Of a stretch of DNA of 64,000 nt, positions 1 to 10,084 are shown piece after piece; position 1 is the stretch's first letter, and each line of letters opens with the position of its first letter. The DNA is from Streptomyces violaceusniger. GTDB lineage: Bacteria; Actinomycetota; Actinomycetes; Streptomycetales; Streptomycetaceae. The DNA lies in assembly GCA_005405945.1 (NCBI GenBank), contig BJHW01000001.1, positions 1,178,001-1,242,000 on the forward strand, read 5' to 3'. Position numbers and translations under genes: made by a program. The notes under the pieces were generated by a model. The model saw only the letters and a list, made by a program, of their open reading frames with translations. It was not told the origin of the DNA and ran no database searches.

Positions 1-76
1 GTGGCGTGAGCTGATCGCCGCCCCGGTCACCGCGCAGGGTCCGCCGGGGACCGGCCTGCTGGAGGCGGCCCCGTAA
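1..76 (+). CDS. 3' end of an unidentified upstream gene (partial)
   Basis: An open frame enters from the left edge and ends at TAA 74-76. The visible tail is about 24 residues, ending in a Gly/Pro/Ala-rich stretch (..GTGLLEAAP). This is too little to assign a family. The gene lies on the same strand as the protease that follows, with about 110 bp between them. Confidence 0.55.
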   Translation, partial: WRELIAAPVTAQGPPGTGLLEAAP

Positions 77-185
77 AGATCTCCTAAATCACTCTGAACG
101 CAACTCGTGCGCCGCCCGTATCCACTGCCGGGTCGTGCTCGTCGCGGATGAGCGGATCCCGTAACCCCCAACAGGAGGTCATGAG

Positions 186-1441
186 TTGAGCCACAAACGG
201 GTACCCAAGCGAAAGATCGTGTTCGCGGGGCCGGGGCCGCCGCCGTGGCGGCAGCCGCGATCATCCTGCCCAACGCCAACGCCTCACAGGACGACAAGGC
301 CGAGGCGGCCCAGCCCAAGAAGGTGGACGCCGCGTCGGCGGCGGACATCGCCGCGGAACTCGCGTCGCAGCTGGGCGAGGCGTTCGGCGGGGCCTACTAC
401 GACAAGGACAAGCAGCAGGTCATCGTCAATGTCGTCGGCGACAACAACAATGTGAACGTCCAGGTCAAGAGCGCCGGGGCGGTGGCCAGAAAGGTCGACA
501 ACAGCACCAAGGCGCTGCAGACCGCCGCCAAGACCCTCAAGACCAAGGCGACCATCCCGGGCACCGCCTGGTCGGTGGACCCCAAGACCAATGAGCTGCG
601 GGTCACCGCGGACTCCACGGTCACCGGGGCGAAGTGGGACACCCTCGAGTCCACCGTGAAGTCGCTGGGCGACGGCATGGCCACCCTGAAGAAGTCCACG
701 GGCGAGTTCAAGCCCTTCGTCGCGGGCGGCGACGCCATCTTCGGCGGCGGCGCGCGCTGCTCGCTCGGCTTCAACGTCACCACGGACAGCGGCGCCCCGG
801 CGTTCCTCACCGCCGGTCACTGCGGCGTCGCCGCCGAGCAGTGGTCGGACTCGCAGAACGGCGCGGCGATCGGCACCGTGCAGGACGCCACCTTCCCCGG
901 TGACGGGGACTTCGCGCTGGTCACCTACGACGACGCCAACACCGAGGCCCCCAGCACGGTGAACACCGGTGACCAGACCGTGGACATCACCGGGGCGGGC
1001 GAGGCCACGGTGGGCCAGCAGGTGCAGCGCATGGGCAGCACCACCGGGCTGAACGACGGCTCGGTCACCGGTCTCGACGCGACGGTCAACTACCCCGAGG
1101 GCACGGTCAGCGGGCTCATCCAGACCGATGTCTGCGCGGAGCCCGGCGACAGCGGCGGCCCGCTGTTCAGCGCGGACGGCCAGGCCATCGGCCTGACCTC
1201 CGGCGGCAGCGGTGACTGCACCTCCGGCGGTGAGACCTTCTTCCAGCCGGTGACGACCGCGCTGGAGGCGGTCGGCGCGCAGATCGGGGACGGTGGCGCG
1301 GCCGGAGGCGGCGGCGCGGCGGACGACGGTGGCGCGGCGGACCAGGGTGGCGCGGCGGACGGCGGCGCCGCTGACGGCTCCGGGGCCGCCGGTGACGGCG
1401 CGGGCGCGGACGGCGCCGGTGGGGCAGCCGACAACGGCTGA
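186..1441 (+). CDS. Secreted streptogrisin-like (S1 family) serine protease, apparent frameshift in signal peptide
   Basis: Secreted chymotrypsin-fold protease with an N-terminal pro-region. Catalytic residues are visible: His in TAGHCG (codon 818), Asp in GDFALVTYDD (codon 908) and Ser in EPGDSGGPLF (codon 1151), with paired cysteines around them. The start is TTG 186, placed after an AGGAGGT ribosome-binding site. The first 15 codons (MSHKRVPKRKIVFAG) give the basic start of a signal peptide, but the hydrophobic part and the rest of the protein lie in another frame from about 231. Adding one G to the G4 run at 227-230 restores a continuous signal peptide, so I treat this as one gene with a missing base. 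The C-terminus is a Gly/Ala/Asp repeat tail of unknown role. A second protease of this family lies at 17512-18831. Confidence 0.85.
1292..1375 (+). repeat. In-frame tandem repeat coding the protease C-terminal tail
   Basis: Three 18-bp units (at 1292, 1310 and 1328) are followed by two 15-bp units (1346 and 1361), built on GGTGGCGCGGCGGAC. They encode GGAA(G/D)-type repeats. Unit length stays a multiple of three, so the reading frame is kept. The tail looks like a flexible linker or wall-association segment; that role is inference. Confidence 0.8.
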
Positions 1442-1453
1442 TCCCACGCGACC

Positions 1454-1484
1454 GGGTGTCCCGCGCCGTCACCGCGGGACACCC
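1454..1484. terminator. Bidirectional terminator hairpin
   Basis: Perfect 12-bp stem (GGGTGTCCCGCG at 1454-1465 with CGCGGGACACCC at 1473-1484) between the convergent protease and oxidoreductase operon ends. There is no U-run, as is usual for Streptomyces terminators. Confidence 0.7.
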
Positions 1485-1526
1485 CGGGAGCCGTGACACG
1501 GGAGCCGCGACGGGCCGGGCGGCCGC

Positions 1527-3665
1527 TCAGCGGGCGGAGGGCCCCACGGAGAACCCGGCGGACGGCCCCGCGGAGAGCCCAGCGCGCACCCGCTCCACCG
1601 TGATCGGCAGATCGCGGACCCGTACCCCCGTGGCGTGGTACACCGCGTTGGCGATCGCCGCCGCCGTGCCGACGATGCCCAGCTCCCCGATGCCCTTGCT
1701 GCCCATCGGGTTGAGCTCGTCGTCGTTCTCCTCGAGCCAGTGCGCCTGGACGTCCCGCACATCCGCGTTCGCCGCGATGTGATACGTGGCGAGGTCGTGG
1801 TTGGCGAAGTCGCCGAACCGCGGATCCGTCTCCAGGTTTTCGTGCAGCGCCATCGACAGCCCCATGCACATGCCGCCGCGCAGCTGCGAACCCGCCGTCC
1901 GGGGGTTGATGACGCGTCCGGCGGCGAACATCCCCAGCAGCCGGTCGACCCGCACCTGGCCGGTCACGGCGTCCACCCGCACCTCCGCGAACTGGGCGCC
2001 GTAGGCGTGGCGCGAGAACGCCCGGCGCGCCTCGAGGTCCTCGGCGGTGTCCGCCCGCTCCTCAAGACCGCCGGGCGGGACCGCGCCGGAGACCTCGTCC
2101 AGCCGCTTGGTCAGCGCCCGGCACGCCTTGGACACCGCCCAGCCCCAGGAGCTGAGGCCCATCGAGCCGCCCGCCCACGGCGCCTGGCCGTAGGCGCTGC
2201 GGCCGATGTCGAGGGTGACCCGGTCGATCTCCACACCGAGTTCGTCCGCCGCCACCTGGGTCAGCGCGGTGCGGGCGCCGGTGCCGATGTCGGCCGCGGC
2301 GATCCGTACGGTGAAGCCCCCGCCTGGCTCGGCGCGGGCGGTCGCGGTGGAGGGCCAGGTGAGCGCGGGGTAGTTGCACGCCGCCACTCCGGTGCCGGCC
2401 AGCCACTGCCCCTCCCGGCGGCGCCCCGGCGCGGGGTCGCGGCCCGCCCAGCCGAAGCGCGCCGCGCCCTCCCGCAGACACGCCACCAGATTGCGGCTGC
2501 TGAAGGGCTGACCGGTCCCGGGGTCCACGGACGGCTCGTTGGCCATCCGCAGCTCGATGGGGTCCATGCCCAGCTCCACGGCCAGCTCGTCCATCGCGCT
2601 CTCCAGCGCGAACATCCCGGGCGCCTCGCCGGGGGCGCGCATCCACGAGGGCGTCGGCACATCCAGCTGCGCCAGTCGGTGGGTGGTCCTGCGGTGGCGG
2701 GCGGCGTACATGACGCGGGTGCAGGTGACCGTCTGCTCGCAGTACGGGGTGAGCGTGGAGCTCTGCTGGAGCGCGTCGTGCCAGATGGCGGTGAGCCTGC
2801 CGTCCCGTTCGGCGCCGAGCCGGATGCGCTGGAGGGTGGGCGTGCGGTACGAGACCATGGTGAACATCTGCTGCCGGGTGGCCGCCACCTTGACCGGGCG
2901 GCCCACGGCGCGGGCGGCCAGCGCGGCGAGCACCGTGGGCGGCCGGGGAATCGCCTTGGAGCCGAAGCCGCCGCCGGTGTGGTCGGCGACGACGCGGACG
3001 GCGCCCTCGGGCAGGCCGAACAGCTCGGCCACCCTGGCGGCCGTCATCCAGGGGCCCTGGTCTCCGTTGTAGAGGGTGAGCGTGTCCCCGTCCCAGACGG
3101 CGATGGTGGCATGCGGCTCCATCGTGGCCGTGTGCTCGGGGGGTGTGGTGTACGTGGCGTCGAGGACGACCGGCGCCGCGGCGAGGGCGGCGTCCACATC
3201 CCCGGTCTCCGTGTGTCCCGGGTAGCCGCCGTTGACCGTCTCGGGGACGAAGATCCGCGGATCGCCGTCCATCAGCTCGGAGTCGTGGTCGTCCACGTCG
3301 TACTCGACCCGCACGGCGGCCGCCGCCTGACGGGCCGTCTCGAAGGTGTCCGCCACCACGGCGGCCACGATCTGCCCCCGGTAGGCCACCTCGGGGGACT
3401 GGAGAACGGCCAGTTCGGGGGTGTCGGTCGGGCGCAGCCGGACCACGTTGCGGCTGTCGAGCACGGCCACCACGCCCGGCAGGGACAGTGCCGCGACGGC
3501 GTCGACGGCGCGCACCGTGCCGCGCGGGACGGTGGACTGCACCGGCCACGCGTACAGGGCGTCCGGCACCGGGTACTCGTATGCGTAGAGCGCGGCACCG
3601 GTGACCTTCTCGCGCCCTTCGACGCGGGTCACCTCCGCGCCCACGGTCCGCTGGAGCGTGGTCAT
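1527..3665 (-). CDS. Molybdopterin-binding large subunit of a PaoC/YagR-like aldehyde oxidoreductase
   Basis: About 712 residues, the usual size for the molybdenum cofactor subunit of xanthine dehydrogenase-family enzymes. It opens with an aldehyde oxidase a/b hammerhead domain (GREKVTGAALYAYE) and continues with the Mo-binding domains, including HTGGGFGSK and the APGEAPGMFALE segment. Start ATG 3665 overlaps the preceding gene's TGA (ATGA), indicating translational coupling. With the next two genes upstream it forms a complete three-subunit operon that would oxidise aldehydes or N-heterocycles to acids, passing electrons through FAD and Fe-S clusters. The open frame continues upstream of this ATG without a stop, but that part overlaps the FAD-subunit gene and is not expected to be translated. 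Confidence 0.9.
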   Translation of the reverse strand: MTTLQRTVGAEVTRVEGREKVTGAALYAYEYPVPDALYAWPVQSTVPRGTVRAVDAVAALSLPGVVAVLDSRNVVRLRPTDTPELAVLQSPEVAYRGQIVAAVVADTFETARQAAAAVRVEYDVDDHDSELMDGDPRIFVPETVNGGYPGHTETGDVDAALAAAPVVLDATYTTPPEHTATMEPHATIAVWDGDTLTLYNGDQGPWMTAARVAELFGLPEGAVRVVADHTGGGFGSKAIPRPPTVLAALAARAVGRPVKVAATRQQMFTMVSYRTPTLQRIRLGAERDGRLTAIWHDALQQSSTLTPYCEQTVTCTRVMYAARHRRTTHRLAQLDVPTPSWMRAPGEAPGMFALESAMDELAVELGMDPIELRMANEPSVDPGTGQPFSSRNLVACLREGAARFGWAGRDPAPGRRREGQWLAGTGVAACNYPALTWPSTATARAEPGGGFTVRIAAADIGTGARTALTQVAADELGVEIDRVTLDIGRSAYGQAPWAGGSMGLSSWGWAVSKACRALTKRLDEVSGAVPPGGLEERADTAEDLEARRAFSRHAYGAQFAEVRVDAVTGQVRVDRLLGMFAAGRVINPRTAGSQLRGGMCMGLSMALHENLETDPRFGDFANHDLATYHIAANADVRDVQAHWLEENDDELNPMGSKGIGELGIVGTAAAIANAVYHATGVRVRDLPITVERVRAGLSAGPSAGFSVGPSAR

Positions 3666-4659
3666 CGCCGCTGCCCTCCCACGAGGTCGCGCACGGCCGC
3701 GGTGATGACGTCCACGGCGAGGTCGATCTTGAACGCGTTCCGCGGCAGCGGGCGCGCCGTGGCGAACTCGGCCCGTGCCGCCTCCCGCAGCCGCTCCTCG
3801 GTCGGCTGCCGGCCGGTCAGCAGCCGCTCGGTCTCGCGGGCCCGCCAGGGGCGGGTGCCCACTCCACCGAGCCCCAGCCGGATCTCCCGCAGTGTGCCGT
3901 CGGCCTCGGTGGCCACGACGGCGGCCACCGACACCAGCGCGAAGGCGTAGGACCAGCGGTCGCGGACCTTGCGGTAGGTCATGGCGGCGCCCTCGGGGGC
4001 GGCGGCAACTCGACACCGGTGATCAGGTCGCCGGGCTGCAGCACCGTCTCGCGGTGCGGGGTGTCACCGGGGAGCAGATAGAAGTCGTTCAGCGGCACCG
4101 TACGGGGGCTGCCGTTCACCCGCCGCAGATGGACGACCGCGTCGAGCGCGGCCATCGCCACCGCCATGTCCGAGGGGTGGCCCGCCACGCAGAAGTCGGA
4201 GGTGCCGAGCACGGCCAGGTCGCGGTGGAGGCCCTGGACGGCCGAACAGCCGGTCTCCGGCCGCCGCTTGTTGCAGGGTTTGGTCACGTCCTGGAAGTAC
4301 ACGCAGCGGGTGCGCTGGAGCAGATTGCCACCGGTGGTGGCCACGGTCCTCAGCTGCCCGGAGGCGCCGGACAGCAGCGCTTCGGCCAGCGCCGGGAACC
4401 GCTCGCGGATGCCCAGGTCCCCGGCGAGGCGGCTGCCCGGAACCAGCGCGCCGATGAGCACACCGCCGTCCGGGCGGTGCTCGACGGTGTCGTACGGGAG
4501 CCCGGTGATGTCGACGAGCAGGGCGGGCTCGGTCACCCCGAGCTTCATCAGGTCCACCAGGTTGGTGCCCCCGGCCAGGTACACCGCCTCGGTGGAGTCG
4601 GCCACGAGCGTGGCGGCGGCCTGGGGGTCGGTGGCGCGCTCGTAGCCGAAGGGCTTCAT
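3662..4659 (-). CDS. FAD-binding subunit, PaoB/YagS-like with extra Fe-S cysteines; apparent frameshift
   Basis: Middle subunit of the molybdenum oxidoreductase. The FAD-binding part shows [13 protein letters not shown] and [12 protein letters not shown]. Cysteines in RTRCVYF, KPCNKR and TGCSAV are spaced as in E. coli PaoB, whose FAD subunit carries an additional [4Fe-4S] cluster; this is why I prefer PaoB over ordinary XdhB. The frame breaks near 3995-3999. Adding one base to the run of five G (plus strand) joins VELPPPP to [14 protein letters not shown] and gives a continuous protein of about 332 residues ending at 3662. Start ATG 4659 overlaps the stop of the Fe-S subunit, and its own stop overlaps the large-subunit start. 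Confidence 0.82.
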
Positions 4660-5282
4660 CGGGCCCCTCCCGCCGCTCCGGCGCGGGCGGGCGCCCCGCC
4701 GCCGTCGGCCCCGGCGACCTCGCGGATGGCGGCCACGATGCCGGAGTACGCCCCGCAGCGGCACAGGTTGCCGCTCATCCGCTCCCGGATCTCGTCGGCG
4801 TCCATCTCACCCGGCGCGCCGACCCCGGCCGCCATGTCCTCCGTGACATGGCTGGGCCAGCCGCGCGCGGCCTCGGTGAGCGCGCCGATGGCCGAACAGA
4901 TCTGGCCGGGCGTGCAGTAGCCGCACTGGAAGCCGTCGTGGTCCAGGAACGCCCGCTGCAGCGGGTGGAGTTCCCCGGGCGCGGCGAGCCCGGCCACGCC
5001 CTCGATGGTGGTGATGTCCCGGCCCTGGGCGGCCACGGCGAACACCAGGCAGCTGTTGACGCGCTCCCCGTCGATCAGGACGGTGCAGGCCCCGCACTGC
5101 CCGTGGTCGCACCCCTTCTTGACCCCGGTCAGCGCCAGGTGTTCGCGGAGCGCGTCCAGCAGGGTCACCCGGTGGTCGAGGGTGAGGGGGCGGTCGGCAC
5201 CGTTGACACGCAGCGCGAAGTCGCTGTGAAACGCGTGGGCTGTCACATCCCTCAGCCTGGCACCGGGGTGTGCGCCCCGCAT
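4656..5282 (-). CDS. 2Fe-2S subunit of PaoA/YagT-like aldehyde oxidoreductase
   Basis: Small iron-sulfur subunit, about 208 residues and first gene of the operon. It carries a plant-type [2Fe-2S] motif ([17 protein letters not shown]) and a second helical [2Fe-2S] domain ([10 protein letters not shown] and NLCRCGAY), as in all molybdenum hydroxylase small subunits. The N-terminus ([18 protein letters not shown]) shows no twin-arginine export signal, unlike E. coli PaoA, so the complex is probably cytoplasmic. A GTG about 33 bases downstream is an alternative start. Its TGA overlaps the next gene's ATG. Confidence 0.88.
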   Translation of the reverse strand: MRGAHPGARLRDVTAHAFHSDFALRVNGADRPLTLDHRVTLLDALREHLALTGVKKGCDHGQCGACTVLIDGERVNSCLVFAVAAQGRDITTIEGVAGLAAPGELHPLQRAFLDHDGFQCGYCTPGQICSAIGALTEAARGWPSHVTEDMAAGVGAPGEMDADEIRERMSGNLCRCGAYSGIVAAIREVAGADGGGAPARAGAAGGAR

Positions 5283-5284
5283 CT

Positions 5285-6369
5285 TCAGCGTGGGCCGTCC
5301 GGTCCCGGCTCCGCCGCGTCGTCGGGCACCGGGGGCAGCCGCAGATGGGCCAGGTCCGGCGGGACCGGGGAGCTGGGGCGGTAGAACGGCGGGGCCGGGT
5401 CGGCCGCGGGCGAGTCGGCCAGCCGGAAGCGGTCCCGCAGCCGGTGGTAGAACTGCGTCGGCACCAGCCGTACCAGCCGCAGCCGGACCGGTGCCCGGTA
5501 GGCCGCCACCCAGTCGCCCGGGTTCAGCACCCCGCGCAGCTGCCCGTCGAGGCTGACCGCCACCTGCCCGGAGGTCGGCAGGACCCGTACGGCGATGGGT
5601 TCGTCCACCGCGGCCACCACGGTGCGGTCGAAGGCGATGTGCGGGGCGACCGGGGTGAAGACCACCGCGTCCAGGTACGGCGAGACCACCGGCCCGCCGG
5701 CGGCGAAACTGTAGGCGGTGGAGCCGGTCGGGGTCGCCACGATGATCGCGTCGGCCGAGTACGAGGCGAGCAGCTGCGTGGACACATATACGCCGAGACC
5801 GGCCTGGCGGTCGCGGGCGAGCTTTTCGAAGACCACGTCGTTGACGGCGTTGACATCCAGCGGGATGCCCCAGCCGGCCTCCTCGGGCCGCGGCCGGGGC
5901 GGACCTTGGGCGGGGGCGGTACGGGGCCCCGCCCGTAGCGCAGCAGCGCCTCCATGCCCTCGGGCATCTCCAGCGGCCGGGACGCCCGCAGGGTGAGCAG
6001 CATGCGCTCCTCGATCGTGGCACGGCCCTCGTGGACGGCGTTCAGCGCGTCCTCCACCTGGTCGACGCTGATCTCGGTGAGGAAGCCGACCCGCCCCACG
6101 TTCACGCCCAGCGCCGCGGCCCCGTTCCTGGCGGCGAGCCGGGCGCCGCGCAGAAAGGTGCCGTCGCCGCCGAAGGTGACGATCAGATCGGGGTGGCCGG
6201 CGGCCGCGGACTCCTCCTGGGCGCTGCGCCGGGGCTGGTCGCCGCGCCAGACGTCCAGCTCGAAGCAGGAGATGCCATGGGCAGCGGCCCATGCGCGGGC
6301 GGTGCGGGCCGCCGCGACGGCGCTGGGGCGGGCCTGGTGGACGACCATGCCGAGCCGGTTGACAGCCAT
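5285..6369 (-). CDS. nadK: NAD kinase, apparent frameshift
   Basis: Phosphorylates NAD to NADP using ATP or polyphosphate. The N-terminal half (start ATG 6369) contains the diagnostic [13 protein letters not shown] and [12 protein letters not shown]. The C-terminal half contains NDVVFEKL and the conserved [16 protein letters not shown] substrate loop. The two halves are in different frames. Adding one base in the short GGG run near 5885-5887 (plus strand) joins KVRPGRGP to [12 protein letters not shown], so this is one gene of about 361 residues. It ends 3 bp before the start of the Fe-S subunit and may be cotranscribed with the oxidoreductase operon. The Pro-rich C-terminal extension is longer than in E. 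coli NadK. Confidence 0.87.
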
Positions 6370-6541
6370 GGCCCTTCCACCGTAGGTCGGCCGACCCCGA
6401 CCCGCCCATCGGGCGGGCCCGGGGCGGGCTCGGGCGGGCCCGGGGCGGGCGCCCTGGAGCCGTACATCCGTCCTGATCTATGGTGTTCAGCGGCACGGAA
6501 ACCCGCGCGGGAACCACAGCGCATCCGTACGGAGCCAGGGG

Positions 6542-7885
6542 ATGGTGCAGCAGATGGCGAGCGAGAGACGAACCGCCCTGGTCGAGGAGCTGATGGAGCG
6601 TTTCCCCCAGGTGCCCCGGGAGGCCGTGCTCAAGGAGGACCTGCTGCGCGGCGGCATGGCCTTCGACGAGTCCGCGCTCAGCGGCAACGAGGACGGCGAC
6701 GTCAAGCCGAAGTCGTACTTCATCTTCTCGTTCGACCACCGCACCCTGCCGGAGCTGGGGGCCGCGGCCCTCAACCGGCCGCCCGAGGAGATCGTGCTCA
6801 CCGGCGGGCCGTACGAGCTGCGCCGCACCGTGGTGTCCGTCCGCGTCAACCCCACCTCGCCGTATGTGGTCCGGGCCGGGGAGGACGGTGCGCTGGGGCT
6901 GTATCTGGACGGTGCGCGCATCGCCGACGTGGGGCTGCCGCCGATGCCGGACTACTACCGCCACACCCTGTCCAACGGCAAGTCGGTGATGGAGGTCGCG
7001 CCGACCATCCAGTGGGGCTATCTGGTCTATCTGACGGTCTTCCGGGTGTGCCAGTACTTCGGCGCCAAGGAGGAGTGCCAGTACTGCGACATCAACCACA
7101 ACTGGCGTCAGCACAAGGCGGCGGGCCGCCCGTACACCGGGGTGAAGCCGGTCGAGGAGGTGCTGGAGGCGCTGGAGATCATCGATCGTCATGACACCGC
7201 CCGCGCCTCGCAGGCGTACACCCTCACCGGCGGCGCCATCACCTCGCATGTGGGCGGCCGTGACGAGGCCGACTTCTACGGTCAGTACGCGAAGGCCATC
7301 GAGGAGCGCTTCCCGGGCCGGTGGATCGGCAAGGTGGTGGCGCAGGCGCTGCCCAAGGCCGATGTCCAGCGGTTCCACGACTACGGGGTGCGGATCTACC
7401 ACCCCAACTTCGAGGTGTGGGACCGGCGGCTGTTCGAGCTGTACTGCCCGGGCAAGGAGCGCTACATCGGCCGGGACGAGTGGCACCGCCGGATCCTGGA
7501 CTCGGCCGAGGTGTTCGGCGCCCGGAATGTGATCCCCAACTTCGTGGCGGGCGTGGAGATGGCCCAGCCGCTCGGCTTCGCGTCCGTGGCCGAGGCGATC
7601 GACTCCACCGCCGAGGGGCTGCGCTTCTTCATGTCGCACGGGGTCGTGCCCCGGTTCACCACCTGGTGCCCCGAGCCGACGACACCGCTGGGCAAGGAGA
7701 ATCCACAGGGTGCCCCGCTGGAGTACCACATCCGGCTGCTGGAGACCTACCGGGCGACGCTCGAGGACTTCGGGCTGTCCTCGCCGCCCGGATACGGCCC
7801 GCCGGGGCCGGGGCGGGCGGTGTTCTCGGTGAGCTCGTTCATGGACAGCCTGCCCGCCGTGGACCCGGAGCCGGTGGCGCCCTGA
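6542..7885 (+). CDS. Radical SAM protein with CX8CX2C cluster motif
   Basis: 447 residues, divergent from the NAD kinase gene. The cysteines that should bind the [4Fe-4S]-SAM cluster are in CQYFGAKEECQYCDINHNW (about residues 171-189), giving C-X8-C-X2-C rather than the canonical C-X3-C-X2-C. Downstream segments (YTLTGGAITSH, VIPNFVAGVEM) resemble the SAM-binding strands of a radical SAM barrel. There is no auxiliary Cys cluster at the C-terminus, no SPASM domain, and no precursor peptide or other RiPP gene beside it. The substrate is unknown. Start ATG 6542 follows a GGGG-rich ribosome-binding region; ATG 6554 is a near alternative. Confidence 0.75.
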   Translation: MVQQMASERRTALVEELMERFPQVPREAVLKEDLLRGGMAFDESALSGNEDGDVKPKSYFIFSFDHRTLPELGAAALNRPPEEIVLTGGPYELRRTVVSVRVNPTSPYVVRAGEDGALGLYLDGARIADVGLPPMPDYYRHTLSNGKSVMEVAPTIQWGYLVYLTVFRVCQYFGAKEECQYCDINHNWRQHKAAGRPYTGVKPVEEVLEALEIIDRHDTARASQAYTLTGGAITSHVGGRDEADFYGQYAKAIEERFPGRWIGKVVAQALPKADVQRFHDYGVRIYHPNFEVWDRRLFELYCPGKERYIGRDEWHRRILDSAEVFGARNVIPNFVAGVEMAQPLGFASVAEAIDSTAEGLRFFMSHGVVPRFTTWCPEPTTPLGKENPQGAPLEYHIRLLETYRATLEDFGLSSPPGYGPPGPGRAVFSVSSFMDSLPAVDPEPVAP

Positions 7886-7956
7886 CCGGACGCCGGTGGC
7901 GCCGGACACCGACGGCCCCTGACACGGCGGCCGCCCCCGCGCTCGGCGGGACCCGT

Positions 7957-9927
7957 TCAGCCGACGTGGACGTGGGGGCGGTGGCCGCGGTCGGGCTCGG
8001 CCTCGCGGAGCACCTCACGGGTGACCGGGGCGAGCTCTCCCTGGCCGAAGAGGAAGAAGCGCAGGAAGTGGGCCAGCGGATGGCCCTCCGTCCACTCGAA
8101 GTAGATGTGCGGGCGCTGCCCGGTCATGTCCCGCACCCGCAGCAGCAGCGCCGCCAGCGCGTTGGGGATGGTGGCGCTCTGCAGGGTCAGCACGCGGTAG
8201 CGGCCGTGCGCCACCTCGCCGCACACCCGCAGCTCGCTCTCGAACTCGGACGGGTCGGCCACCGTGACCTCGACGAAGATGATGTCGTCCTCGGGCGGGA
8301 TGTCGTTGTCCGCCCGGATCTGGTGCTGCTTCTCGCGGTATTCGGCCAGGTCGCGGCGTTCCGGTTTGTTGGCGATGAAGCGGATCCTGCGGTGGGCGGT
8401 GTCGCGGATGAACCGCTCGGCCAGGGGGTCGAACGTCACGCTGGTGACCCGTAGCTCGAACGCCCTGGCCACCCGGGACAGCAGCGATACGGCCAGGATG
8501 CCCGCGATGAAGCAGGCGCCGATCTTGACGCCGTCGGGCCGCTCGATGACGTTGACCGCGGTGGTGTACAGGAAGATCACCGAGATGACGCCGAAGCCGA
8601 TGGTCCAACCGCGCTGCCGGGCGCGCCGGGCCGCGATGGTCACGGCGATGGCGGCCGAGGTGATGAGCACGAGCACCCCGGTGGCGTAGGCGCCGCCCTG
8701 GGCGTCCACATCCGCCTTGAAGATCCAGGTCACCAGGTACGCGATGGCGATGAACACCAGCACCATGGGGCGGACCGCGCGCGCCCAGTGGGGTGCCATG
8801 CCGTAGCGCGGCAGATAGCGGGGCATCAGGTTGAGCAACCCGGCCATGGCCGAGGCGCCGGCGAACCAGAGGATGGCGATGGTGGAGGCGTCGTAGACGC
8901 TGCCGAACGCCGAGCCCAGGTACTCATGGGCGAGATAGGCCAGGGCTCGCCCATTGGCCGCGCCACCCGGTTCGAACGCCCGCTGCGGGATCAGCAGGGT
9001 CGTGATGAAACTGGAGGTGATGAGGAAGACGCTCATGATCACCGCGGCGGTGGTCAGCAGCTTCCGGGCGCCCTGGACGCGTCCGGCGGGGCGCTCCTCG
9101 GTGTCGCCCGGCTTGCCCTCGATATGCGGCATGACGGCCACGCCCGTCTCGAACCCGGACAGGCCCAGGGCCAGCTTCGGGAAGATCACCAGCGCCACGC
9201 CGACCATCACCAGGGGACTGCCGCGCTCGGCGACCAGCGCATGGGACCAGTCGGGGACCACATGGGGCGCGGTGCCCACATGCCACAGCCCGACCGCCAC
9301 CACGACGGCGTTGAGCAGCAGATAGGCCGCGACCAGCGCCACCGCGATCCCGATGGCCTCGGTGAACCCCTTGAGGAACACCGCGCCGAGCATTCCCACC
9401 AGGACCAGGGTGATGGCCACCTCGTGGCCGCGCAGGGTCGCGGCGAAATGCGGGTTCTCCACCAGGTGGGCGGTGGCGTCGGCGGCGGAGAGGGTGATGG
9501 TGATGAGGAAGTCGGTGGCCGCGAAGCCCAGCAGGGTGAGGACGAACAGCTTGCCCTTCCAGAAGGTCAGCAACCGCTCCAGCATCGCGATCGAGCCCTG
9601 GCCGTGCGGGCTCTCCTCGGCCACCCTGCGGTACACCGGCAGCGCGCCCACCAGGGTCACCACCACCAGCACCACGGTGGCCAGCGGGGACAGCAGCCCG
9701 GCCGCCAGGGCGGCGATACCGGGCTGGTAGCCGAGGGTGGAGAAGTAGTCCAGACCGGTCAGGCACATCACCCGCCACCACGGCTGGCCCCGGTGTACGC
9801 CCTCCGGCTCGGCGTGCGGGCCGGGCTGGCGCTTGGCGATGTCGGTCAGGCCCTCCAGCAGCCATGCGCGCAGCCGGTGCCGTGCCCCGCCGTCGGAGGC
9901 GGCGCCGCCAGAGGTGGAGGAGACCAC
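7957..9927 (-). CDS. APC-superfamily permease with C-terminal cytoplasmic domain
   Basis: 656-residue inner-membrane transporter. About a dozen hydrophobic segments run from residue 60 to about 475 (for example [20 protein letters not shown]), preceded by [15 protein letters not shown], typical of APC amino acid/cation permeases. The last 170 residues are soluble and acidic/basic ([18 protein letters not shown]), a cytoplasmic domain common in this actinobacterial subgroup. Substrate is not predictable. The start is GTG 9927 with a GGGAG ribosome-binding site. The neighbours are unrelated. Confidence 0.8.
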   Translation of the reverse strand: MVSSTSGGAASDGGARHRLRAWLLEGLTDIAKRQPGPHAEPEGVHRGQPWWRVMCLTGLDYFSTLGYQPGIAALAAGLLSPLATVVLVVVTLVGALPVYRRVAEESPHGQGSIAMLERLLTFWKGKLFVLTLLGFAATDFLITITLSAADATAHLVENPHFAATLRGHEVAITLVLVGMLGAVFLKGFTEAIGIAVALVAAYLLLNAVVVAVGLWHVGTAPHVVPDWSHALVAERGSPLVMVGVALVIFPKLALGLSGFETGVAVMPHIEGKPGDTEERPAGRVQGARKLLTTAAVIMSVFLITSSFITTLLIPQRAFEPGGAANGRALAYLAHEYLGSAFGSVYDASTIAILWFAGASAMAGLLNLMPRYLPRYGMAPHWARAVRPMVLVFIAIAYLVTWIFKADVDAQGGAYATGVLVLITSAAIAVTIAARRARQRGWTIGFGVISVIFLYTTAVNVIERPDGVKIGACFIAGILAVSLLSRVARAFELRVTSVTFDPLAERFIRDTAHRRIRFIANKPERRDLAEYREKQHQIRADNDIPPEDDIIFVEVTVADPSEFESELRVCGEVAHGRYRVLTLQSATIPNALAALLLRVRDMTGQRPHIYFEWTEGHPLAHFLRFFLFGQGELAPVTREVLREAEPDRGHRPHVHVG

Positions 9928-10084
9928 GAGGTGCTCCCGTCGTACGGCGAGGGGGTCCCGGCCATCGGTGAGACCCTTCGGTCAGCGTATGCGGCGCGGC
10001 CGGCCACCACCCGGCCGGTGCCGCCGGCCGAAGGACATCGCTTTCTCAGTGGGTTTTCATCTTCGGTCCGTACGGTTGCGGCAC

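Noticed and set aside
1635..3950. Long open frames on the strand opposite the molybdenum subunit gene
   Set aside because: They mirror a real gene in high-GC DNA, are Arg/Gly/His-rich with no recognisable motif, and lack start signals.
6542..7885. Radical SAM RiPP cluster
   Set aside because: I looked on both sides for a short precursor, transporter or peptidase and found an NAD kinase and an APC permease instead.
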